A DNA stretch of 64,000 nt, taken from Tumebacillus avium (lineage in GTDB: Bacteria; Bacillota; Bacilli; Tumebacillales; Tumebacillaceae). Below are positions 1-7,800 of this stretch, piece after piece. The stretch is from assembly GCF_002162355.1 (NCBI RefSeq), contig NZ_CP021434.1, forward strand, positions 5,014,001-5,078,000, given 5' to 3'. Both the position numbers and the translations under genes were made by a program. The notes beneath the pieces were generated by a model. That model saw only the letters and a program-made list of their open reading frames with translations. It was not told the origin of the DNA and searched no databases. Numbering within the stretch: the first letter of the stretch is position 1; the number at the start of each line of letters is the position of its first letter.

Positions 1-1
1 C

Positions 2-1951
2 CTGATCTTCGACCCGCTCGTCTTCCCCTGCGGCACCGGCGACGAGCAGTACATCGGCTCCGCTCCGGAGACGATCGAAGGCATCCGTCTGATCAAAGAA
101 GCCTTGCCGGAGTGCCAGACCATCCTCGGCATCTCCAACGTATCGTTTGGCCTGCCCGGTGCGGGGCGCGAGGTGTTGAACGCCGTCTTCCTTTACCACT
201 GCACCAAGGCCGGACTGGACTATGCGATCGTCAACTCCGAGAAGCTGGAGCGCTATGCGTCGATCCCAGAAGAGGAGCGCCGCCTCGCCGAAGACCTACT
301 CTTCCACATCGACGATGAAAAACTCGCCGAGTTCACCGCCTTCTACCGCGAGAAGAAAGTGGTCGATACGGTCGCCGTCTCCAACATGACGCTGGAAGAA
401 CGCCTTGCCAACTACGTGGTCGAAGGCAGCAAAGAAGGCCTGATCCCCGACCTGGAAGAAGCATTGACCAAATACCCGCCGCTGGAGATCATCAACGGTC
501 CGCTGATGACCGGGATGGAAGAGGTCGGCCGCCTGTTCAACCTGAACGAGCTGATCGTCGCCGAAGTCCTGCAGAGCGCCGAAGTGATGAAAGCGGCCGT
601 CGCCCACCTCGAACCGTTTATGGAAAAACAGGAAGGGTCGCGCAAAGGCAAAATCCTGCTCGCCACCGTCAAAGGCGATGTGCACGACATCGGCAAAAAC
701 CTGGTCGAGATCATCCTGTCCAACAATGGATTCCACGTGGTCAACCTCGGGATCAAAGTGCCGCCGGAGCAGTTGATCAAAGCAGCCCGTGAAGAGCGGC
801 CGGACGCGATCGGCCTGTCCGGACTGCTGGTCAAATCGGCGCAGCAGATGGTGATCACCGCTCAAGACTTGCGCGCAGCAGGCATCGACGTGCCGCTGTT
901 GGTCGGCGGTGCCGCCCTGACCCGCAAGTTCACCTCGAACCGCATCGCGCCGGAGTACCAAGGGCTCGTCTTGTTTGCTAAAGACGCCATGGACGGCCTC
1001 GACATCGCCAACCGCCTGAACAAGCCGGAAGAGCGCGAACTGCTCGCCGCGAAGCAGCGGGAAGCAGCGCTGGCACAAAGCGCGGAAACGGTGCAAGAAG
1101 CCGCAGTGACCGTCTCGACGGAGCCGGTGCGTTCTGCGATCACCCATGAGCATCCGCAGATCGCAGCGCCCGACTTCGAGCGCCACGTGCTGCGCGACTA
1201 CCCGATCTCCCATCTGCAGCCGTACCTCAACCTGCGGATGCTGCTCGGCAAGCATTTGGGCCTGAAAGGCAATGTGGAGCAGCTGCTCAAAGACGGCGAC
1301 CCGAAAGCGACCGAATTGCTGGCGGTCGTTGACGAGTTGCTGGAGCTGGCGAAGACGGACGGCATCATCCGCCCGCAAGGCATGTACCGGTTCTTCCCGG
1401 CGCAGTCGGCCGGTGATGAGATTTTGATCTACGACCCGCAAGATACGGGCAAAGTGCTGGAGCGCTTTACGTTCCCGCGCCAGCAGCAAGCGCCGCACCT
1501 CTGCTTGAGCGATTTCCTGCGCCCGGTGGAAAGCGGCGAGCTGGACCACGTCGGCTTCCTCGTTGTGACGGCAGGCCAAGGCATCCACGAGCTGTCGACG
1601 AAGTGGAAAGAGGAAGGCAACTACCTCCGTTCGCACTCCCTGCAAGCGTTGGCACTGGAGCTCGCCGAGGCATTTGCCGAGCGCGTCCACCACATCATGC
1701 GCGACGCCTGGGGCTTCCCCGATGCGCCCAACATGACGATGAACGAGCGTTTCGGTGCCCGCTACCAAGGCATCCGCGTCTCCTTCGGCTACCCGGCCTG
1801 CCCGAACCTCGACGACCAGGCGCAGCTGTTCCGCCTGCTGAAGCCGCAAGACATCGGGGTAGAGCTCACCGACGGCTTCATGATGGACCCGGAAGCGTCC
1901 GTGTCGGCGATGGTGTTCTCGCATCCGCAGGCAAGATATTTTAATGTGTAA
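2..1951 (+). CDS. metH: Cobalamin-dependent methionine synthase, C-terminal part (5' truncated by window)
   Basis: Methylates homocysteine from 5-methyltetrahydrofolate through enzyme-bound cobalamin, in the cytoplasm. The frame is open from base 2, so the N-terminal homocysteine domain and most of the pterin domain lie upstream of the window; about 649 residues are visible. Order seen: end of the pterin domain, helical cap, B12-binding domain with the DxHxxG signature (DVHDIGKN, near bases 675-700) that supplies the lower-axial His, then the AdoMet-dependent reactivation domain (RPQGMYRFFPA, and a conserved C-terminal block ending near the TAA at 1949-1951). The reactivation domain marks this as MetH rather than a corrinoid protein or MetE. 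Followed by a palindromic terminator. Confidence 0.95.
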   Translation: MIFDPLVFPCGTGDEQYIGSAPETIEGIRLIKEALPECQTILGISNVSFGLPGAGREVLNAVFLYHCTKAGLDYAIVNSEKLERYASIPEEERRLAEDLLFHIDDEKLAEFTAFYREKKVVDTVAVSNMTLEERLANYVVEGSKEGLIPDLEEALTKYPPLEIINGPLMTGMEEVGRLFNLNELIVAEVLQSAEVMKAAVAHLEPFMEKQEGSRKGKILLATVKGDVHDIGKNLVEIILSNNGFHVVNLGIKVPPEQLIKAAREERPDAIGLSGLLVKSAQQMVITAQDLRAAGIDVPLLVGGAALTRKFTSNRIAPEYQGLVLFAKDAMDGLDIANRLNKPEERELLAAKQREAALAQSAETVQEAAVTVSTEPVRSAITHEHPQIAAPDFERHVLRDYPISHLQPYLNLRMLLGKHLGLKGNVEQLLKDGDPKATELLAVVDELLELAKTDGIIRPQGMYRFFPAQSAGDEILIYDPQDTGKVLERFTFPRQQQAPHLCLSDFLRPVESGELDHVGFLVVTAGQGIHELSTKWKEEGNYLRSHSLQALALELAEAFAERVHHIMRDAWGFPDAPNMTMNERFGARYQGIRVSFGYPACPNLDDQAQLFRLLKPQDIGVELTDGFMMDPEASVSAMVFSHPQARYFNV

Positions 1952-1994
1952 TGAAGAAAACCCACACCTCTGCGCATATCTATTAATCCAAATG

Positions 1995-2030
1995 AAAAAA
2001 GAGCTGTGCCTGTACAGGCACAGCTCTTCT
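1995..2030. terminator. Bidirectional Rho-independent terminator between metH and the small secreted peptide gene
   Basis: Perfect palindrome with 12-bp arms (1999-2010 and 2017-2028) and a 6-base centre. An A-run at 1995-2000 gives a U-run on the minus strand, so it terminates the minus-strand peptide gene best and also closes metH. Confidence 0.85.
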
Positions 2031-2040
2031 TGATTGCCGC

Positions 2041-2193
2041 TTAGATGCAGTTCGGATACGCATCCGGATCGCAGTAGATCGGGCCTCTTGCTTCTTGTTG
2101 TGCCGGCGCGTCGGTCGTCGCCGCGATCACCGCCATCGGAGTCAGAACTGCCAGCAAAGCAGCTGCGGAAAGCATCATAAGTTTCTTTTTCAT
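2041..2193 (-). CDS. Small secreted peptide with two C-terminal cysteines (50 aa), unknown function
   Basis: ATG at 2193 follows a strong GGGGAGG ribosome site 8 bases upstream, a sigma-A promoter and a terminator, so this short gene is well framed. The product has a basic start (MKKK), a hydrophobic stretch to about residue 24 and a likely signal-peptidase site near AIA-A. The mature part of about 25 residues is Pro/Ala-rich and ends YCDPDAYPNCI, with Cys41 and Cys49 able to form a disulfide. I do not recognise the family. A secreted signalling or Phr-like peptide, a small bacteriocin or a surface peptide are all possible; no modification enzyme is adjacent. Length is below usual gene-caller cut-offs, so it may be missing from annotations. 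Confidence 0.75.
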   Translation of the reverse strand: MKKKLMMLSAAALLAVLTPMAVIAATTDAPAQQEARGPIYCDPDAYPNCI

Positions 2194-2236
2194 ACAAAAA
2201 ACCTCCCCATAAAACTATTATCTTTAGAATGAATTA

Positions 2237-2264
2237 ACTATATCAATAATAGCATGGCGGACAA
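2237..2264 (-). promoter_or_regulatory. Predicted sigma-A promoter of the small secreted peptide gene
   Basis: On the minus strand TTGTCC (2264-2259) and TATAGT (2242-2237) are separated by 16 bases, about 45 bases upstream of the ATG. Confidence 0.6.
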
Positions 2265-2349
2265 CGGAATACAATATATGTAAAAAACGAAACTTTAATC
2301 TAAGTAAATTCGTCTAATCAGCAGCAGATCATTTAAAGGAGGATGTACG

Positions 2350-2856
2350 TTGAACAAACAAAAAGTGAAAATAACAGTCATCGCCGGCGTTTTGATCGCA
2401 GTTTTAACCGCAGGATGGTATCTCTTTTTCCCGTCCCAAACAAGCCCCGAAGATACCGCTCTCGTCATGCCTGCCGTCGAAGAGTATTTTTCCGTTCGCA
2501 AGCAGGCGATCCTCTCCGGGAATGTTTCGGCGTTGCACAAGCGTTACCCTGAGCTTGCCAAAGGGACCGACCTTCGGGCCGGCATCAACTCGGAGGCCCT
2601 CATGGTTGAGCAGCACCGTTCCCCCAAAACATTTGATGAAACGCTCGACCTTGAGTACTACGAACCGATCCAAGTGCAACTGAGGAGCGACACAGCAAAA
2701 GTGGTCGTGCACGGTCTGTCCGGCTACCTGCATCCTGAGGATATAATAAGCGAAGGCGAGTTCCACCTCACCCTCACCCTTCGTCAACAAAGCGGTGTCT
2801 GGACTGTCACCCAAACCGACGAAAAAACCTTGGAGGAGTATCATACCGAACACTAA
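2350..2856 (+). CDS. Membrane-anchored or secreted protein of unknown function (168 aa)
   Basis: A TTG start at 2350 is chosen because AAAGGAGG (2335-2342) sits 7 bases upstream; an ATG at 2343 abuts the ribosome site and is in another frame. The product has a basic N-terminus, one hydrophobic segment (about residues 9-27) ending in WYLFF, then a soluble domain of mixed alpha/beta character facing outside, shaped like small NTF2/SnoaL-type or lipoprotein domains. There is no Cys lipobox. I cannot assign a family. It is convergent with the toxin-like gene on the other strand and shares its terminator; no evidence makes it the immunity protein. Confidence 0.7.
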   Translation: MNKQKVKITVIAGVLIAVLTAGWYLFFPSQTSPEDTALVMPAVEEYFSVRKQAILSGNVSALHKRYPELAKGTDLRAGINSEALMVEQHRSPKTFDETLDLEYYEPIQVQLRSDTAKVVVHGLSGYLHPEDIISEGEFHLTLTLRQQSGVWTVTQTDEKTLEEYHTEH

Positions 2857-2888
2857 AAAATCCCCGCTGCATAACAGCGGGGCCTTCC
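2856..2888. terminator. Terminator between convergent genes
   Basis: Stem CCCCGCTG/CAGCGGGG (2862-2869 and 2875-2882), flanked on the left by AAAAAA (2855-2860) that gives a U-tract on the minus strand. It terminates the minus-strand toxin-like gene ending at 2889 and probably the plus-strand gene ending at 2856. Confidence 0.8.
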
Positions 2889-4082
2889 TTACCGCCAGCC
2901 CGGCGCTCCGTTGTCCGGGAAGTGCTGGGGCATTTTCCACTGGTCGGGTGTCGCTGTGAATGAGAAGTTCTGGTCGGGCGGGTTAAACGTGCTGCAGGTG
3001 TTGTTGATGTTCCCCATCGACTGCAGCTGCGGCTCATCCCACAAAGGGGAAAGTTTTCCATTCAGCGGGAACTTTGGGTTGCGGATACTTTCCCGGGGAC
3101 TGGCTTTTTCCGTGTCTTTGACCTTTTGTCCTTTGCCAAGCGTCGCGCCGTGGTTCAAGACAAATTTATAGCGATCAAAGAAGCGCAGCATTTTAAACGC
3201 ATCACCAACTTTGGGCTGCGGGCTGCCTGCGATTTGTATATCGACCGTAACTGGCAGCGTGTCTGCAGGTGCCGTAACAGGGTTTTTCAGATCTTTAATC
3301 GCTTTGCCGATGTCCGTTCGAATTTTCTTCGCCTCAATAAGATGTTTAGCCGTTCCCGCTCGGTTACTTGGATCGAATTTCGCGAGCTCGGTATCGAAAT
3401 CTTGCGCCTTGGTGCCCAAAAGCGTGAGCGTTTTGTTGTAAGCGGCGACAAGATGTGCCTGCGCCGCCTTTTGCGTCACCAGGTAGTCATCGTAGGTATT
3501 GAAGCTGGTCGCGTACCCTTCCTCGCCGGCCGGGGCAAATTCGCCGTCGATATAGCCGGTGGTCAAGCGGTCTTTGAGCTTCTGCTCGGTCATTTGCGGC
3601 CCATGGCGTTCCAGCGAGTGACCCCCTTTGACCGTCTCGATCCCTTTGGCGTGCAGTTCGCTGAGCTTACTGTTGTCCACATTCGCCATCCCGTCGAACA
3701 TCGTCGGGTCGGCTGCATAAAACGGGGCGAGCGTGCGCACGAACGTAAACATTTCGTCCCGATCTTGAAACGTGAACTCCGGCGAATCATCGCGGGTCAT
3801 ATATTTATAAAGCGTTCGCTGCGCCACTGAGAATTTCCAAGACGCGAGCGGCTCGAGGTCCGATTCATACTCTTCGTCGCCAACCTGCATTTTCGGCTGG
3901 ATCGGCTGGGCGCTTTGCATCCGCGCTCTTAACAGCTGCGCGGTCGCCCGGTTGCCATACGCTTTTTGCATCTGCAAGAGAGCTGCCTGAGACATTGACC
4001 CACTGGCTGCGGATTTGGCCTGCGCAGGCTGCCGCAAGGGCTCAGCAGTTTGTGGTGAAGCTGGTTGCTGTACGTGCATCAT
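2889..4082 (-). CDS. Toxin-like protein with eCIS/DUF4157-cargo-type N-terminus (397 aa)
   Basis: The first 30 residues are Gln/Ala/Pro-rich and low in complexity. They are followed by LLQMQKAYGNRATAQLLRAR and an IQPKMQVGDEEY block. That NRA...LLR...IQ-K-VG pattern is typical of DUF4157/eCIS-core proteins and of cargo of extracellular contractile injection systems. The middle holds GGHSLERHGPQ...LKDRL followed by an ATSF-type stretch (about residues 150-200), resembling the H-LERH/R/TSF pattern of RNase-A-like CdiA-CT toxins. The rest is helical with no recognised domain and no signal peptide. Toxin activity is inferred from motifs and from the neighbouring Rhs locus. The call rests on by-eye motifs only; a structural or scaffold protein with the same leader is possible. 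Confidence 0.5.
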   Translation of the reverse strand: MMHVQQPASPQTAEPLRQPAQAKSAASGSMSQAALLQMQKAYGNRATAQLLRARMQSAQPIQPKMQVGDEEYESDLEPLASWKFSVAQRTLYKYMTRDDSPEFTFQDRDEMFTFVRTLAPFYAADPTMFDGMANVDNSKLSELHAKGIETVKGGHSLERHGPQMTEQKLKDRLTTGYIDGEFAPAGEEGYATSFNTYDDYLVTQKAAQAHLVAAYNKTLTLLGTKAQDFDTELAKFDPSNRAGTAKHLIEAKKIRTDIGKAIKDLKNPVTAPADTLPVTVDIQIAGSPQPKVGDAFKMLRFFDRYKFVLNHGATLGKGQKVKDTEKASPRESIRNPKFPLNGKLSPLWDEPQLQSMGNINNTCSTFNPPDQNFSFTATPDQWKMPQHFPDNGAPGWR

Positions 4083-4145
4083 AACGGCACCGTCCCGATA
4101 ATGAAAATATAATTTACATTAAATATAACACAGATCATCTACACG

Positions 4146-4176
4146 CAAAAGCCCCGCTGCATTCAGCGGGGCTTTG
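4146..4176 (-). terminator. Terminator of the immunity-candidate gene
   Basis: A 12-bp stem (4148-4159 with 4164-4175) with a CATT loop. On the minus strand it ends in CTTTT. The core CCCCGCTG/CAGCGGGG is the same as in the terminator at 2862-2882. Confidence 0.75.
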
Positions 4177-4181
4177 TGCTG

Positions 4182-4835
4182 CTACGTACTTTGAGTCTCT
4201 GTTTCTAAAACGTTACATATTTTGCAGAAATGGAAGTAAATATACGATTCACCAATTTGGAAGGAAAAATCCTCCTTAACTAGTCCCACAGAGTCGTAGT
4301 CTTCGCTACAAACAGTTGCAAGGTACTCCATCTCTTGATTACAGCCATCACACTTTTTTTGAATGGGATCAACTGCAAAAAGCGGCTCACCGAGAACTCT
4401 GCAAACGTACTCAGATCCAAACGCATCGAAAGCATGATCAGTATCGCTGCCCTTTAAAACAAGATCGTTTTCTTCTAACTCGACTAACATCATATTTGAA
4501 AATGGCAATGGGGAAGGGAGTCTGTCTTCTTCTTCACAAATCCACTTTTCCTCATCAAATTGTTTCACGATCGAAACAGACCTTGATGTCGGTGCCAACT
4601 CAAATACCTGACGAGACCAGTAAGAAGAACAATTTAAACAGGAGAGTAGTGGGATACTGTCTAAAGATGAGTGATGATGAAATTGTTGGAATCTAGGATC
4701 GCTTAAGTCAAAGGTAAAAATCAAATGCATATTGATATTACAGTTTGGACAGACCGGTGTATCCCACGAAGTCCCGCCAAAAGAGTGACCGTAGTTGTCT
4801 GTCCCTTTGACAACCCTATATCCTTGTCCTCCCAT
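4182..4835 (-). CDS. Cys-rich protein, candidate immunity protein for the Rhs toxin (217 aa)
   Basis: Starts 17 bases after the Rhs stop codon on the same strand with a good AGGAGGA site, the usual place for the cognate immunity gene of an Rhs polymorphic toxin. Four Cys pairs are visible: CPNC near residue 29, CLNC near 66, CDGC near 162 and C-KIC near 204, suggesting one or two zinc-ribbon-like sites; the protein is acidic and has no signal or membrane segment. The two N-terminal Cys pairs with an FDLSDPRF-type strand between them recall DUF1963/YwqG-like cytosolic proteins, but I cannot confirm this. The gene is visibly more AT-rich than the Rhs core, as expected for an exchanged toxin/immunity cassette. 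Immunity function is inference from position. Confidence 0.6.
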   Translation of the reverse strand: MGGQGYRVVKGTDNYGHSFGGTSWDTPVCPNCNINMHLIFTFDLSDPRFQQFHHHSSLDSIPLLSCLNCSSYWSRQVFELAPTSRSVSIVKQFDEEKWICEEEDRLPSPLPFSNMMLVELEENDLVLKGSDTDHAFDAFGSEYVCRVLGEPLFAVDPIQKKCDGCNQEMEYLATVCSEDYDSVGLVKEDFSFQIGESYIYFHFCKICNVLETETQST

Positions 4836-4852
4836 ACATCTTCCTCCTCATC

Positions 4853-7800
4853 TTACCTGTTAGACTTTGTATATACCTTTTGTCCGTAACGGACTGCTCC
4901 CCTTAACCCTTCATTATATTTTCTTCCGAAGAGCTTCTTAACATCCCAAATATCTTTCGCCATTCGTTGACGTCCGCTCAAATCTGCATCTTGTCTCATC
5001 GTAGCCTTGCCTCGACCTGCAAAAGTCCTTGTTTTTGCATGATCTTCTTTGCTCATCATGACGGCAGGGCCATCGTTTCGACTTATTCCTTTTGTCTTGT
5101 TATAAGCGTTCTGTGCGATATGGTGAGGAACTTCATTAGGTCCCTTCACTTTATCCAGATCGCCAAATTTGCCGCCTTTATTGGGATTTAACTGACACGC
5201 ATTATGCGTCCAGATCCCTAAATTTGAGACGAAGTAGGTGTGGAAGTCTTTGACTTTGAAGTTGTAGACGGTGGCTTTTTGCTGCTTGACGATGATCTGG
5301 TCGATGGTCAGGATCTTGCCGTCGGCCGTCTCGAAGCGGTCGCCCGCTCGGAGGTTTTGGGTTTCGACCCAGCCTTCGCCGACGACCCAGAAGGGGTGCT
5401 CGTCGGTGGTCTGGATGACCTCGCCGCCTACATGCACTTCATAGATTTCATCGACTTCGCGCTGGTACAGCCACTCGACTTCTTTGTACGCTTTTTCGCC
5501 GGTGTACTCGTCTTTGGCAAGGACTTTGTCCCCGATTTTGACGGACTCTATCGGCACTTCGCCGTCTTCGGTCTCCACCTTTGTTCCCAAGGTGAAGCAG
5601 TTGCAGCTCTTCTGCGGCGTCGCTTTGCGGTACACTTTCCGCTGCGGCGCTTTGGACTTCTGCAGAACGACTTTCGTCTTCTGAATCCGCGCCTTCTTGA
5701 CGGATGGCTTGTAGTATTTGACCGCTTTGTAGGCTTTCTTGCCCGCTTTTGCCCCTTTGATGGCGCCTTTGATCGCCCATTTGGCTTGGCCGGCGCCTGG
5801 GATGAAGTTGGAGGCGATGCTGGCTGCGGCGCCTGCTTTGTGGTACCACTTGGACTTTTTGCTGGTCAGCGTGCGGATGTCATCGCCGATCGCGAAGTTA
5901 TACGCTTTTTTCGTGGCTTTCTTGGTCGACTTCCAGACGCCGGACATCCACTTCGGCAGGTGACCGTCCGGGTCGATGTTGTTGACCGGGTCGGCATCTG
6001 CGTAGAGATAGCGGTTCAAGGAAACCGGCTCGTCTTCTTCGCCTTCGTACTCATCCGGCACGATGAAGCGGCCCGTCGACGGATCGTAATCGCGCCAGCC
6101 CATCAGGTAGAGACCGGTGTTCTGATCGTACATAACACCCATCTTCCCGACGTAACGGTACGGGTTCACCGTACCCACCGCCTGGTCGCCGCCGATGGAG
6201 AGGACATTCCCCCACGCATCGTATTCGTACGTGGTCACCACGTTGCCCGCAGCGTCGGTGATCGCCACAACATCGCCGCGCGCGTTGAATTGGTAGTAGT
6301 ATACCACATCGTTCCAAGCGAACGAGAGCATGTTGCCGTCGCCGTCGCGGAAGTACTTGAGCGAATCAGACTTCGAAGTTGCGGTCAGCTTGGTCTCGAG
6401 GAAGATACTGCCGCTTGTGTCGCGGTGGAAATGGTAGTGCGTGTTGCCGGACGCGTCGCTGACGTTTTTCGCAATCCGGTTGCCTTCGGTGTCATACTCG
6501 TAGAGAATCTTCGGCTGCACGATGCCGTTGATCGTCTTGTCCACCGACATCAGCTGATCATCGCTGTTGAAGCCGTAGTCGATCACGGTGACATTCGCGC
6601 CTTCTTTCACCGTCGTCTTCTTCAGGGTGCCGCTCGGATTAAATTCGTAGTCGGTCGTGCGGATCAGCGCACCCGTGGTCTTATCGAACTCTTGCTTCTG
6701 CTGCATGCGGTTGCCCGTCGCATAGGTGTACGCGGTCACCGTCTTGCCGGTCGCCAGGTCTTCCACTTTGACGATGTTCGAGTTCGCGTCATAGGTGTAC
6801 TTAAACTTGCGGCCGCCTTCTTCTGTCGTCTCTAGGTTGCCGGTCGCCGTGTAGGTGTATTTGCCTTTGACAACGCCTTTATCGGAGACCTGCGTCACTT
6901 GGTCGGTCGTGTTGTACTGGTACTGCAGGTCGAGAATGACCGCGTTATTGCCGCGGTTGAGCGCTTTGATCGTGCTGACTTTTTCGCCGCCGTTGTAGGT
7001 GAACGTAGTCTGCACGCCCGGCGCAGTCACCGTCTTGATCATGTCGTTGACATAGTACTCGTAGTCGAACGTATCGAAGTTCGGTGTCAAAATCTGCTTG
7101 GTGCGGTCGCTGTCATCGGAGAGGACAACGGTGTCGCCCAGTGCGTTGGTGAGGATTTCTTTGTTGTTTTTGTCGTCATAGGAAGTTTTGGAGACGGTCT
7201 GCGTATGCGTGATCGTCTCTTCCAACAGACGGTTGTTCGCATCGAAGACGGAGATCGTCTCCGAGTTGTAGAAACCGTCGCCGTCCGGGTCTTTGTCCAG
7301 CGGGATCGGGTTGGTCTCGTCATACGTCCACGTGTTGGTCACGTTGCCGTTGTTGTCGTGCAGGTAACGGTTGTCCGTCTTCGTGCCCGCCGGTTGATTG
7401 ACACCAAGTTCGCGGACCAGTTGGCCAAGTTCGTCATAGAACAGCGAGACTTCTTTCGAAGTCGTCACCGTCGTGCCAACCCCTTCCTGCATCGTGCGCT
7501 TGACCACTTGGCCGATCGCGTCGTATTCAAAGAGCGTGATCTGCGTCTTCGTCTCACCGGTCGCCCCGTCTTGCAGCGTCTGGGTCTCTTTGCGCATCTG
7601 GCCTTCTGCATCGTACCCCCAGTCGGTGACAGCGCCCGTCGCGTCGACGAGCTTGGTCTTGTCGCCCGCCGCGTTGTAGGTGTAGGAAGTCTTCTTGCCT
7701 TGCGGGTCGATGACTTCTTTGAGCTGTCCGTTCGAATCGTAGAGATAGGTGGTCGCGCCAAGCTTGTCCATCCCGATGATCTGGTTGCCTTTGCCGTCGT

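Noticed and set aside
104-106. TTG as the start of methionine synthase
   Set aside because: The same frame is open to base 2 and the upstream residues continue the pterin-domain sequence, so the gene is truncated by the window, not started here.
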